64,000 nt of DNA from positions 186,001-250,000 of the forward strand of contig NZ_CP119082.1 in assembly GCF_029027965.1 (NCBI RefSeq), in the 5' to 3' direction. The stretch comes from Paracoccus sp. S3-43 (lineage in GTDB: Bacteria; Pseudomonadota; Alphaproteobacteria; Rhodobacterales; Rhodobacteraceae). This document shows positions 47,972-56,741 of this stretch, piece by piece. Numbering within the stretch: the stretch's first letter is position 1; every line of letters begins with the position of its first letter. The notes beneath the pieces are model-generated. The model saw only the letters and a list, made by a program, of their open reading frames with translations, did no database searches and had not been told where the DNA came from. A program made the position numbers and the translations under genes.

Positions 47972-47998
47972 CCCTGAGAAAGGATCGCACCATCAAAC

Positions 47999-48013
47999 CG
48001 TGGGATCAAACAC
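47999..48013 (-). repeat. Right terminal inverted repeat of the IS
   Basis: Reads GTGTTTGATCCC inward from 48013, followed outward by CTAG. Confidence 0.7.
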
Positions 48014-48064
48014 CTAGCCGCGCGGCCTGCCGGACCGGGTCCAAGCGGGACCGCAGGCGGGCTA

Positions 48065-49453
48065 TCACCCCTGCAACAGCGCCGCCAGTTCCGCCTGCTT
48101 TTCGCGCACCAAAGCCGCGTCGCCGTCGGATTCCAGGTTCAGCCGCACCACCGGCTCGGTGTTCGACTTGCGCAGGTTGAAGCGCCAGTTGCCGAAATCC
48201 AGTGACACGCCGTCCAAGTCGTCGCGGCTGTCGGCCTGCGCTTCGTATTTCGCGATCAGCCGGGCAATCGCCGCATCGGGGTCGTCGATGTGATAGTTCG
48301 TCTCGCCCGAGGACGGGTAGAGCCGCATCCGCTCCTCCAGCAGTTCGGCCAGCGTCTGGCCCTTGCGCGACAGCAGCTCGATCATCAGCAGCCAGGGGAT
48401 CATGCCGCTGTCGCAGTAATAGAAGTCGCGGAAATAATGATGCGCCGACATCTCGCCGCCATAGATCGCGCCCACGTCGCGCATCTTGCGCTTGATGAAG
48501 GCATGGCCGGTCTTGCTGACCACCGCCTCGCCGCCCGCTTCCTCGATCATCGCCTTGGTGTTCATGATGACGCGGGGATCGTGGACGATCTTCTCGCCCG
48601 GCGATTTCTCCAGGAAGGCCGCGCCCAAGAGGCCGACGATATATTCGCCGGGGATGAAGCGGCCGTTCTCGTCGAAGAAGAAGCAGCGGTCGAAATCGCC
48701 GTCCCAGGCGACGCCCAGATCGGCGTCTTCCTCTTTCACCTTCTCGACCGTGACGGGCTGGTTCTCGGGCAGCAGCGGGTTCGGGATGCCGTTCGGGAAG
48801 CTGCTGTCGACGTTGTGGTGCATCCGCACGAAGGTCAGCGGCGCGCCGCGCCTTTCCAGCTCGGCCGCGATGGCGTCGAAGGTCGGCCCCGCCGTGCCGT
48901 TGCCCGCGTTCACCACGATCTTCATCGGTTTCAGGACCGAAACATCGACGAAATCCGCCATCGCCTTGGCATAGTCCGCGCGGGCTTGGCTGAAATCGGT
49001 GACGCTGCCCTTTTCGGCCGGCGCAAAGACGCCGCTGGTCGCCAGTTCCACGATCGGCGGCAGTTCGGTGGCCGGATCCAGCGGCGCCGATCCGCGCCCG
49101 ACGATCTTCATGCCGTTGTAGTTGATCGGGTTGTGCGAGGCCGTCACCTCGATCCCGCCATCGGTGTCATGAAAGCCGGTGTGGAAATAGACCTCCTCGG
49201 TTCCCGCCAGGCCCAGATCCAGCACATTCGCGCCGCCATCCGTCAGCCCCTCGATCAGCGCGGCGGCCAGTTCGGGCGAGGTTTCGCGGCTGTCGCGACC
49301 CACCACGACGCGCCTGGCCCCCCGCGCCTGCGCGAAGGCCCGGCCGATGCGATAGGCCACGTCCGCGTCCAGGTTCTTGCCCAACTCGCCCCGAACGTCA
49401 TAGGCCTTGAAGCAGGTGATCTCGCGATGGCCCAGGTTGCCTTTGTCGCTCAT
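48065..49453 (-). CDS. manB: Phosphomannomutase/phosphoglucomutase
   Basis: A 462-residue alpha-D-phosphohexomutase: substrate-phosphate Ser in VTASHNPINYNGMK, metal loop AWDGDFDRCFFFDENG, sugar loop GGEMSAHHYFRDF and phosphate-binding RKSNTEPVVRLNLES. It interconverts hexose 6- and 1-phosphates for nucleotide sugars and so connects with the nearby galU. The ATG at 49453 is used. The IS ends 51 bp beyond its stop codon, so the gene is not damaged. Confidence 0.92.
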   Translation of the reverse strand: MSDKGNLGHREITCFKAYDVRGELGKNLDADVAYRIGRAFAQARGARRVVVGRDSRETSPELAAALIEGLTDGGANVLDLGLAGTEEVYFHTGFHDTDGGIEVTASHNPINYNGMKIVGRGSAPLDPATELPPIVELATSGVFAPAEKGSVTDFSQARADYAKAMADFVDVSVLKPMKIVVNAGNGTAGPTFDAIAAELERRGAPLTFVRMHHNVDSSFPNGIPNPLLPENQPVTVEKVKEEDADLGVAWDGDFDRCFFFDENGRFIPGEYIVGLLGAAFLEKSPGEKIVHDPRVIMNTKAMIEEAGGEAVVSKTGHAFIKRKMRDVGAIYGGEMSAHHYFRDFYYCDSGMIPWLLMIELLSRKGQTLAELLEERMRLYPSSGETNYHIDDPDAAIARLIAKYEAQADSRDDLDGVSLDFGNWRFNLRKSNTEPVVRLNLESDGDAALVREKQAELAALLQG

Positions 49454-49594
49454 GGGGTAAATCCTTGCTGAACTGCGGAACAGACCAAGCGCTAGCAGGA
49501 CGCCATGGAATTTCAAGGCGCATCTGGTCCTTCTGGTCTAGGTGACGCGAAACGCGAAGGGCGCTAGAACCGTTCCCGACCAAGGAGAATGCCG

Positions 49595-49996
49595 ATGGAC
49601 GCCAAGACCCTGATCGCCGCCTATTACGACGCCTTCAACGCGGGCCGCACCGACGAGATGCTGGCCCTGCTGCATGATGACGTGGAACACCATGTCAACG
49701 AAGGCGGCATCCGCAAGGGCAAGGCGCTGTTCGCCCAGTTCAACCGCCACATGACCGACAGCTACAAGGAGAGCCTGACCGACATGGTGATCTTCGCCAA
49801 TGAGGCGGGCGACCGCGCGGCGGCGGAATTCGTGGTCAACGGCACCTATCTGAAGACCGACGAGGGCCTGCCGCCTGCGAAGGGCCAGACCTATCGCCTG
49901 CCTGCGGGAACGTTCTTCACCCTCCGCGACGGCAAGATCGCGCGGGTGACGACCTATTACAACCTGGCCGACTGGACGCGGCAGGTCAGCCAATGA
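49595..49996 (+). CDS. SnoaL/ketosteroid-isomerase-like protein
   Basis: A 133-residue NTF2-fold protein: AAYYDAFNAGRTDEMLALLHDDVEHHVNEGG, then KGQTYRLPAGTFFTLRDGKIARVTTYYNLADW. Of the two in-frame ATGs, the second (49595) is chosen: AAGGAG at 49582-49587 is 7 bases before it but only 1 base from the first. Family members are small enzymes or binding proteins of many kinds; no substrate is evident. It overlaps the next gene (ATGA). Confidence 0.82.
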   Translation: MDAKTLIAAYYDAFNAGRTDEMLALLHDDVEHHVNEGGIRKGKALFAQFNRHMTDSYKESLTDMVIFANEAGDRAAAEFVVNGTYLKTDEGLPPAKGQTYRLPAGTFFTLRDGKIARVTTYYNLADWTRQVSQ

Positions 49997-50577
49997 CCGT
50001 CACGACGCGCGTGCTGACCGGCGAGGCGCTTGGCGCGGCGTTGGAGGATGTCGCGCGTCTGCGGATCCGGGTGTTCCACGATTTCCCCTATCTCTATGAC
50101 GGGGATCAGGATTACGAACAGGACTATCTGCGCGCCTATCAGTCGCCCGGCGCGGTGGTCGTGGCGGCGATGGACGGCGCCCGCGTGGTCGGCGCCGCGA
50201 CGGGCGCGCCGATGGTCGATCACGCCGCCGATTTCGCCGCCGCCTTCGCCGACCGACCCGAGCCGCTGGACCAGATCTTCTATTGCGCGGAATCGGTGCT
50301 GCTGCGGGACTATCGCGGCCGGGGCATCGGCCATGCGTTCTTCGACGCCCGCGAAGCCCATGCCCGCGACCTGGGTCTGACCTACAGCGCCTTTTGCAGC
50401 GTGATCCGCCCCGCCGACCATCCCGCCCGGCCGGCCGATTACCGCCCGCTGGACGAATTCTGGCGCAAGCGCGGCTACGCGCCGCTGCCCGGCGTCGTCG
50501 CGCGGTTTTCCTGGAAGGATCTGGGCGAGGCGCGGGAAACCGAAAAGCCCCTGCAATTCTGGATGCGCCCGCTGTGA
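49993..50577 (+). CDS. GNAT acetyltransferase paired with a nitrilase
   Basis: A 194-residue GNAT. Acetyl-CoA loop in ESVLLRDYRGRGIGHAFFDAREAHA (R/Q-x-x-G-x-G/A type). In other bacteria this kind of GNAT is fused to a carbon-nitrogen hydrolase; here the hydrolase starts on the stop codon of this gene (GTGA overlap), which supports a joint function. Substrate unknown. Confidence 0.83.
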   Translation: MTVTTRVLTGEALGAALEDVARLRIRVFHDFPYLYDGDQDYEQDYLRAYQSPGAVVVAAMDGARVVGAATGAPMVDHAADFAAAFADRPEPLDQIFYCAESVLLRDYRGRGIGHAFFDAREAHARDLGLTYSAFCSVIRPADHPARPADYRPLDEFWRKRGYAPLPGVVARFSWKDLGEARETEKPLQFWMRPL

Positions 50578-51446
50578 GGATCGCCGCCGCCGCCTATCCC
50601 ATCGACTGGTTCGACAGCTTCGCCGATTACCAGGCCAAGCTGACCCGCTGGGTCGCGGACGCGGCAGGGGCCGACCTGCTGGTGTTCCCCGAATACGGCG
50701 CGATGGAGCTTGCCTCCTTGGGCGGGCGCGCGGTGGCGGGCGATCTGGAGGCATCGCTGCACGAGGTCGCGCGGCATTGGCCGCAGGTCCAGGCGCTGCA
50801 TCTGGATCTGGCGGCCCGCCATGGCTGCCACATCCTCGGCGCCTCGGGTCCGGTCTTTGCAGGCCCGCTCCCGGTCAACCGCGCGGTGCTCTATGGGCCG
50901 CAGGGCATCATCGGCCATCAGGACAAGCAGATCATGACCCGGTTCGAGCGCGAGGAGTGGGACGTGACCGGCGCCCCCGGCCTGCGGGTTTTCGAGACCG
51001 CGTTGGGCCGGATCGGCGTCCTGATCTGCTATGACAGCGAATTTCCCCTGCTGGGCCGGGTGCTGGCGCGGGCGGGGGCGGAACTGCTGCTGGTGCCAAG
51101 CTGCACGGATACGGTTGCCGGCTTCAACCGGGTGCGGATCGGGGCGATGGCCCGCGCGCTGGAAAGCCAATGCGTGGTGGTCCAGGCGCCCACGGTCGGG
51201 GCCTGCGACTGGATGCCCGCCCTGGACGTAAACCGGGGGCGGGCGGCGATCTATGGCCCGCCGGACGGGTTCTGGCCGGAAACCGGCATCATCGCCGAAG
51301 GTCCGATGGACCAGCCCGGCTGGGTCACGGCCGATGTCGATCTGGCCCGCGTGGCCGACAGCCGCCGCAACGGCGCGGTCCTGCCCTTCGCCCATTGGCC
51401 CGAAAGCGAAGGCGCTGGCCTGACGGGCACGGAAACCATTTCTTAA
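50574..51446 (+). CDS. Carbon-nitrogen hydrolase (nitrilase superfamily)
   Basis: A 290-residue protein from a GTG that overlaps the GNAT stop. The nitrilase triad is complete: Glu40 (VFPEYGAME), Lys118 (GHQDKQIMTR) and Cys152 (LICYDSEFP). Length fits an amidase or omega-amidase-like enzyme. No fused domain is present. Coupling with the GNAT suggests both act on the same amine or amide metabolite; which one is unknown. Confidence 0.87.
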   Translation: MRIAAAAYPIDWFDSFADYQAKLTRWVADAAGADLLVFPEYGAMELASLGGRAVAGDLEASLHEVARHWPQVQALHLDLAARHGCHILGASGPVFAGPLPVNRAVLYGPQGIIGHQDKQIMTRFEREEWDVTGAPGLRVFETALGRIGVLICYDSEFPLLGRVLARAGAELLLVPSCTDTVAGFNRVRIGAMARALESQCVVVQAPTVGACDWMPALDVNRGRAAIYGPPDGFWPETGIIAEGPMDQPGWVTADVDLARVADSRRNGAVLPFAHWPESEGAGLTGTETIS

Positions 51447-51509
51447 ACAATTCGTTTTATTCATCCATGGCACTGGTCACTGCGCCTTTCAGTGCCATAT
51501 TCCGCAGCT

Positions 51510-51932
51510 ATGCTGCATATCACAGACACCATCACCATCGAGGAGTGGGAGCTGACCGAACAGTTCACCAGATCCCAGGGACCGGGCGGACAGAATGTCA
51601 ACAAGGTCGAAACCGCGGTCGAACTGCGGTTCGAAGCCGCGCGTTCGCCCAACCTGTCCGACGCGGTCAAGCGCCGCCTGCAACGGCTTGCGGGGCGGCG
51701 CTGGACGCGCGACGGCGCGGTGGTGATCCTGTCGCAGGAAACCCGCAGCCAGGCTCGGAACCGGGAAATCGCCCGCGACCGGCTGGCTGACCTGATCCGG
51801 CGCGCGACCGAGGCCGCCCGGCCCAGGGTCGCGACCAAGCCGACCTGGGGCAGCCAGCAGCGCCGCCTGAAGGCCAAGTCCTCACGAGGAGAGGTCAAGG
51901 CCCTGCGTGGCAGGGTAGAGGAGGGCGAATGA
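51510..51932 (+). CDS. arfB: Ribosome rescue peptidyl-tRNA hydrolase ArfB
   Basis: A 140-residue protein with the release-factor GGQ motif (RSQGPGGQNVNKVET, Gly26-Gly27-Gln28) and a basic C-terminal tail (KPTWGSQQRRLKAKSSRGEVKALRGR) that reads an empty mRNA channel in ArfB/YaeJ. It frees ribosomes stalled without a stop codon. ATG 51510 is used. The stop overlaps the Nudix start by 4 bp. Confidence 0.94.
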   Translation: MLHITDTITIEEWELTEQFTRSQGPGGQNVNKVETAVELRFEAARSPNLSDAVKRRLQRLAGRRWTRDGAVVILSQETRSQARNREIARDRLADLIRRATEAARPRVATKPTWGSQQRRLKAKSSRGEVKALRGRVEEGE

Positions 51933-52381
51933 ACGCGATCGGCCAGTTGCTGGGCCTGCTGATCGGGCGACGGCCGCCTGCCTTGCAGGTTGGCGCGGTC
52001 TGCCGCTGCATCCGGACCGGCGATGTCGTCCTGATCACCAGCCGGGGAACCGGGCGCTGGGTGATCCCGAAAGGCTGGCCGATGGAGGGCAAGAGCCTGC
52101 CCGCCGCCGCCGCCACCGAGGCCTGGGAGGAAGCGGGGATCGAGGGGCGGGTGCAGGACGCCGAACTGGGCCGCTATCGCTATGACAAGGAACAGGACCG
52201 GGGCTTTTCCGTCCCGATCGAGGTTCGCGTCTTCCTGCTGGAGGCCGACCGCCAGCGCGCCGATTTCCCCGAGGCGAAGCAGCGCAAGCGCCGCTGGTTC
52301 GCCCCCGCTGACGCCGCGCGCCTGGTGGCGGAACGCGGACTGCGGGAAATCCTGCTTGCATTGCCGCCGATACCCGGCTGA
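51929..52381 (+). CDS. Nudix hydrolase
   Basis: A 150-residue Nudix protein. VIPKGWPMEGKSLPAAAATE and AWEEAGIEG contain the core E-x-x-E-E-x-G of the Nudix box (Glu64, Glu67, Glu68, Gly70); the N-terminal Glu of G-x5-E is Lys55 here, as in some diphosphoinositol-polyphosphate-type members. RWFAPADAARLV near the C-terminus is typical of that group. It would hydrolyse a nucleoside diphosphate-linked or polyphosphate substrate. Confidence 0.85.
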   Translation: MNAIGQLLGLLIGRRPPALQVGAVCRCIRTGDVVLITSRGTGRWVIPKGWPMEGKSLPAAAATEAWEEAGIEGRVQDAELGRYRYDKEQDRGFSVPIEVRVFLLEADRQRADFPEAKQRKRRWFAPADAARLVAERGLREILLALPPIPG

Positions 52382-52390
52382 CAACGGAGC

Positions 52391-53827
52391 ATGAGGCCGC
52401 CCGACCGCAAATTCGATGTTCTTGACCGGGATCTGCGGCGGATCACCGTCGCGGAATCCGCCCAGTTCCATGCTGTCCGCCCGGTCCTGCGGCTGGGCGC
52501 GGGCATTCTGCTGGGCGTGTCGCTGATCTTCCTGGCGCTGGGTATCACCGGCCAGCAACCCGGCCTGGTCCTGATCGGCGCTGGTCTGATCGTGGCGGGG
52601 TGGCTGGGGCTGTCGATCGGCGCGAACGACATCGCCAACGCGCTTGGCCCGGCGGTGGGGGCGGGGGCCATCGCCCTCGGACCGGGGCTTGTGCTTGTGG
52701 CGCTGGCGGAAGTCGCGGGCGCAACGCTGGCGGGCCATGTCGTGACGCATCGCTTGGCCGAGGGGATCGCGGACATCAGCGTGCTGGCGGGCGCGGGCGG
52801 GCAGATCGCGATGCTGGCCGCCCTGATCGCGGCGGCGGGCTGGATCACGGTTGCGACGGGGGCGAACCTGCCGGTCTCGACCTCGCATTCCATCGTCGGG
52901 GCGATTGCCGGGTCCGGGTTGGCGGCGGCCGGGTCGGCGGCGGTGTCCTGGGGCGGCATCGCCATGATGGCGCTGGCCTGGATCCTGACCCCCCTCGCCG
53001 CCGCGATCCTCGCCGGGGCGCTGCTGGCGCTGCTGCGGATCAAGGTGGCCGAGGCGCCGGATCGCAGCCACGCCGCCCGCGCCTGGCTGCCGCCGCTCAT
53101 CGGCGCCATGGTCGGGCTGTTTACGGCCTATGTCGCGACGCTGGTTCCCGCCCTGTCGCTGCGGCTGCCCCAGGCGCTGCTGCCGGGCGCGGCGGCGGGC
53201 CTGGCGGCGATGCTGCTGATGCGCCGCCGCGTCGGGCAGATCCTGGCCGAGGCGGCGGGCGACCGGCCGGGCATGAAGCGGATCCTGCGGATGCCGTTGC
53301 TGTTCGCGGCCGTGATGATGGCCTTTGCCCATGGCGCGGGCGATGCGGGCAACGTGGCGGGGCCGCTGCTGGTGATCCTGTCGCCGCCGCATCGCGACCC
53401 CTTGCCCGTCCCGCTGCTGCTGCTGGCCGTGGCGGGCACCGCCATCGCCCTGGGCGCCCTTCTGTTCGGGCGGCGGCTGGTCGGCGTCATCGGCGAGGGG
53501 ATCACCCGCCTGAACCCGGCCCGCGCCTTCTGCATCACGCTGGCGACGGCGATGATCGTGCTGTTCGCCTCGGGCTGGGGGCTGCCGGTGTCCTCGACCC
53601 ATGTCGCCGTGGGCGGGGTCTTCGGCGTGGGCTTCGTGCGAGAGATGCTGGACCGCCGCGCCGACCGTCGGCGCGCGGCCATGCCGGTCGAGGAACGGCA
53701 CCGCCGCCAGCTGATCCGCCGCAGCCATGTCGTGACGATCACCGTGGCCTGGGTCGTGACGGTGCCGATCACCGCGCTGCTGGGCGGGCTGTGCTGCCTG
53801 GCGATGCTGTGGTTGATGGGGGGCTGA
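52391..53827 (+). CDS. pit: Pit-type inorganic phosphate transporter
   Basis: A 478-residue membrane protein with about ten helices. The PiT signature occurs twice: GANDIANALGPAVGAGAI near residue 77, with NLPVSTSHSIVGAIAG, and AHGAGDAGNVAGPL with GWGLPVSSTHVAVGGVFGVG. A 35-residue soluble N-terminus precedes the first helix. Low-affinity, proton-coupled phosphate (metal phosphate) uptake, complementing the Pst system 20 kb away. No phoU-like pit accessory gene is adjacent. Confidence 0.93.
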   Translation: MRPPDRKFDVLDRDLRRITVAESAQFHAVRPVLRLGAGILLGVSLIFLALGITGQQPGLVLIGAGLIVAGWLGLSIGANDIANALGPAVGAGAIALGPGLVLVALAEVAGATLAGHVVTHRLAEGIADISVLAGAGGQIAMLAALIAAAGWITVATGANLPVSTSHSIVGAIAGSGLAAAGSAAVSWGGIAMMALAWILTPLAAAILAGALLALLRIKVAEAPDRSHAARAWLPPLIGAMVGLFTAYVATLVPALSLRLPQALLPGAAAGLAAMLLMRRRVGQILAEAAGDRPGMKRILRMPLLFAAVMMAFAHGAGDAGNVAGPLLVILSPPHRDPLPVPLLLLAVAGTAIALGALLFGRRLVGVIGEGITRLNPARAFCITLATAMIVLFASGWGLPVSSTHVAVGGVFGVGFVREMLDRRADRRRAAMPVEERHRRQLIRRSHVVTITVAWVVTVPITALLGGLCCLAMLWLMGG

Positions 53828-53849
53828 TGGGGGGCTGATGGGGGGCTGA
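53814..53849 (+). repeat. Tandem 11-bp repeats around the pit stop codon
   Basis: TGATGGGGGGC three times (53814-53846), then TGA. The pit stop codon is inside the array; because the period is 11, TGA occurs in all three frames. Confidence 0.8.
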
Positions 53850-53857
53850 GGGCGGGG

Positions 53858-55150
53858 TTACACCACCACGTCCATCCGCGCCTGGTTGTCCACGCCGAAG
53901 ACCCGGCGATAGCGGGCGATCTCGTCCGCGGGGCCGGTGGCCTTGGCGGGATTGTCCGACAGCTTGACCGTCGGGCGGCCGTTGGCCGAGACCGCCTTGC
54001 AGACCAGGCTGAAGGGCGCCAGCCCGTCGCCCGCGACCAGGCCCCGGAAATCGTTGGTCAGCAGCGTGCCCCAGCCGAAGCTGACCTTGACCCGGCCATG
54101 GAACTGGTGGTGCAGCTCGACGATCTTTTCCACGTCCAGCGCGTCGGAAAAGATCACCAGCTTCCGGCGCGGATCCTCGCCCCGGTCCTGCCACCAGCGG
54201 ATCGCGGTTTCCGCGCCCGCTGCCGGATCGCCGCTGTCGATGCGGATCCCGGTCCAGCCCGCCAGCCAGTCGGGCGCGCCTTTCAGAAAGCCCTTGGTCC
54301 CATAGGTATCGGGCAGGATCATGCGCAGGTTGCCGTCATGTTCCTCGTGCCAGTCGGCCAGAACCTCATAGGGGGCGCGGCGCAGATCCTCGTCCGTGTC
54401 GGCCAGGGCGGCATAGACCATCGGCAGTTCATGGGCATTGGTGCCGATCGCCTCGATGTCGCGGCGCATGGCGATCAGGCAGTTCGAGGTGCCGGTGAAG
54501 CGTTCGCCCAAGCCCTCGATCATGGCCTGGACGGCCCAGTCCTGCCACAGGAAGCTGTGCCGCCGCCTCGTGCCGAAATCGGCGATGCGCAGGTTGGGCA
54601 GGGTCCGCAGGATTTCGATCTTTTCCCACAGCCGGGTCATGGCGCGGGCATAGAGAACCTGCAATTCGAACCGGCCCAGCGTCGTCAGGACGGCGCGCGA
54701 CCGCAATTCCATCAGGATGGCAAGCGCGGGAATTTCCCACAGCATCACCTCGGGCCAGCGGCCTTCGAAGGTCAATTCGTACTGGCCGTCGCGCTTTTCC
54801 AGCTGATAGGGGGGCAGGCGCAGGTTTTCCAGGAACTCCATGAAATCGGGGCGGAACATCTGGCGCTTGCCATAGAAGGTGTTGCCGCGCATCCAGGTGC
54901 TTTCGCCGCGCGCCAGCGACAGGCCGCGAACATGGTCCAGCTGTTCGCGCAGCTCTCCCTCGTCGATCAGGTCGGCCAGGCGGATGCGGGTGGTCCGGTT
55001 GATCAGCTGGAACCGGACCACCGTGTCGGGACGGTTGCGAAAGATCGACTGGCACATCAGCAGCTTGTAGAAGTCGGTGTCGATCAGCGACCGCACGATG
55101 GGGTCGATCTTCCATTTGTGGTTATAGACGCGGGTGGCGATGTCGACCAT
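53858..55150 (-). CDS. pncB: Nicotinate phosphoribosyltransferase PncB
   Basis: A 430-residue enzyme turning nicotinate and PRPP into nicotinate mononucleotide. [60 protein letters not shown] and [11 protein letters not shown] are diagnostic. ATG 55150 used. It follows pncA by 4 bp; together they salvage nicotinamide to NAD. Confidence 0.96.
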   Translation of the reverse strand: MVDIATRVYNHKWKIDPIVRSLIDTDFYKLLMCQSIFRNRPDTVVRFQLINRTTRIRLADLIDEGELREQLDHVRGLSLARGESTWMRGNTFYGKRQMFRPDFMEFLENLRLPPYQLEKRDGQYELTFEGRWPEVMLWEIPALAILMELRSRAVLTTLGRFELQVLYARAMTRLWEKIEILRTLPNLRIADFGTRRRHSFLWQDWAVQAMIEGLGERFTGTSNCLIAMRRDIEAIGTNAHELPMVYAALADTDEDLRRAPYEVLADWHEEHDGNLRMILPDTYGTKGFLKGAPDWLAGWTGIRIDSGDPAAGAETAIRWWQDRGEDPRRKLVIFSDALDVEKIVELHHQFHGRVKVSFGWGTLLTNDFRGLVAGDGLAPFSLVCKAVSANGRPTVKLSDNPAKATGPADEIARYRRVFGVDNQARMDVVV

Positions 55151-55154
55151 CGGC

Positions 55155-55751
55155 TTACTCCTGGGAAACGCCCGCGGCGCGCATGTCGGCGCGGGCACGA
55201 TCAAGGCTGCCGTCCAGGTCGATGGCACGGGTGGCGGATTCGATCACGGTGGCGGTAAAGCCGAGTTTCGCGGCGTCGACGGCGCTCCAGGCGACGCAGA
55301 AGTCATGGGCAAGGCCCGCGAAGGTCAGATCCGCCAGACCCCGGTCGCGCAGGTATCCGGCAAGCCCCGTCGGCGTCCTGCGGTCGTTTTCGAAGAAGGC
55401 GGAATAGCTGTCGATGGCGGCCCGGAAGCCCTTGCGGATCACCAGGTCGGCCCGTCGCGTGTTCAGGCCGGGGTGGAAATCCGCGCCCGGCATGCCGATG
55501 ACGCAATGGCTTGGCCACAGCACCTGCGGCCCATAGGGCATGTCCGTCACGCTGAACGGCGCCGCGCGTGGATGGTTGGCGGCGAAGCTGGCGTGATCGG
55601 CGGGATGCCAGTCCTGGGTCAGCACCACCGCGTCGAACCGGTCCATCAGCGCATTGATCGGCGCGACGATCTCCTCCCCGCCCGCCACGGCCAGCGCACC
55701 GCCGGGGCAGAAATCCACCTGCATGTCGATGACGATCAATGCCCGTTGCAT
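55155..55751 (-). CDS. pncA: Nicotinamidase PncA
   Basis: A 198-residue cysteine hydrolase. Triad Asp9 (VIDMQVDF), Lys107 (VIRKGF) and Cys152 (AHDFCVAW); metal ligands in QDWHP and SHCV. It deamidates nicotinamide to nicotinate, feeding PncB. It is the first gene of pncAB, with a 93-bp divergent gap to trhO. Confidence 0.95.
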   Translation of the reverse strand: MQRALIVIDMQVDFCPGGALAVAGGEEIVAPINALMDRFDAVVLTQDWHPADHASFAANHPRAAPFSVTDMPYGPQVLWPSHCVIGMPGADFHPGLNTRRADLVIRKGFRAAIDSYSAFFENDRRTPTGLAGYLRDRGLADLTFAGLAHDFCVAWSAVDAAKLGFTATVIESATRAIDLDGSLDRARADMRAAGVSQE

Positions 55752-55844
55752 TGGCTTCCCCCTTGCCTGCGACCATGCCTAGAAACTGCGCGGGGCGCGG
55801 TCAATGGCTTGCAAGACCGGGGTCGGCTGGCTAAGGCCGCATCC

Positions 55845-56735
55845 ATGCTGATCGTTGCCGCCCTGTATCATTTCACCCGCTTCGAGGATCCCGCCGCGCT
55901 GAAGCCGCCGCTGGCCCGGATCGCCTGCGCAAACGGCGTGCGCGGCACGCTGCTGCTGGCGCCCGAGGGGATCAACGGCACCATCGCCGGAACGCGGGAC
56001 GGCATCGACGCGGTGCTGGCCCATATCCGCGCGCTGCCGGGCTGCGCGGATATGGACTGGAAGGAAAGCCCGGCGGACCGGATGCCCTTCGGCCGGATGA
56101 AGGTGCGGCTGAAGCGGGAAATCGTGACGATGGGCCAGCCCGATGTCGATCCCCGCGCCTCGGTCGGCCATTATGTCGAACCCGCCGACTGGAACGCGCT
56201 AATCAGCGCCCCGGACGTGGCCGTGATCGACACCCGCAACGATTACGAGGTCGAGATCGGCACATTCGCGGGCGCGGTCGATCCCGGCACCCGGTCGTTC
56301 CGCGACTTTCCCGCCTGGTGGCAGGCCAACGCCCCGCGTTTCGCGGGCAAGCGCGTGGCCATGTTCTGCACCGGCGGCATCCGCTGCGAGAAATCGACGA
56401 ACTGGCTGCTGTCCCAAGGGGTCGATCAGGTGTTCCACCTGAAGGGCGGGATCCTGAAATACCTGGAACAGGTGCCCGAGGATGACAGCCTGTGGCAGGG
56501 CGAATGCTTCGTCTTCGACGGCCGCGTCAGCCTGAGCCACGGCTTGCGGCCGGGCCGCCACGGGCTTTGCCACGCCTGCCGCCGCCCGCTGGCGCCCGAG
56601 GACCGCGCCCGCCCCGACTTCGAAGAGGGCGTCAGCTGCCACCGCTGCATCGGCGACTATGATGATGCCGCCCGCGCGCGGTTTCGCGACCGCCAGCGGC
56701 AGGTCGCACGGGGCGAGCTGTTCGCCCGCGACTGA
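55845..56735 (+). CDS. trhO: tRNA uridine(34) hydroxylase TrhO
   Basis: A 296-residue rhodanese-family protein: N-terminal domain [14 protein letters not shown], rhodanese domain with [15 protein letters not shown] and catalytic Cys in [13 protein letters not shown]-terminal zinc-type CHACRRPL and CHRCIGD. TrhO (YceA) makes 5-hydroxyuridine at tRNA position 34 with oxygen. Convergent with maeB, 6 bp apart. Confidence 0.93.
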   Translation: MLIVAALYHFTRFEDPAALKPPLARIACANGVRGTLLLAPEGINGTIAGTRDGIDAVLAHIRALPGCADMDWKESPADRMPFGRMKVRLKREIVTMGQPDVDPRASVGHYVEPADWNALISAPDVAVIDTRNDYEVEIGTFAGAVDPGTRSFRDFPAWWQANAPRFAGKRVAMFCTGGIRCEKSTNWLLSQGVDQVFHLKGGILKYLEQVPEDDSLWQGECFVFDGRVSLSHGLRPGRHGLCHACRRPLAPEDRARPDFEEGVSCHRCIGDYDDAARARFRDRQRQVARGELFARD

Positions 56736-56741
56736 CGGTCC

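Larger units (their letters stand above)
47001..48013 (-). mobile_element. IS481-family insertion sequence
   Basis: A 1013-bp element, symmetric ends GTGTT...TCCC (left GTGTTCAGTCCC; right end reversed GTGTTTGATCCC), flanked by CTAG on both sides (46997-47000 and 48014-48017). One intact transposase, lower GC and different codon use than the neighbours. IS481 members are known to target and duplicate a CTAG-containing site. It lies in the intergenic space between galE and the convergent mutase gene. Confidence 0.88.
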
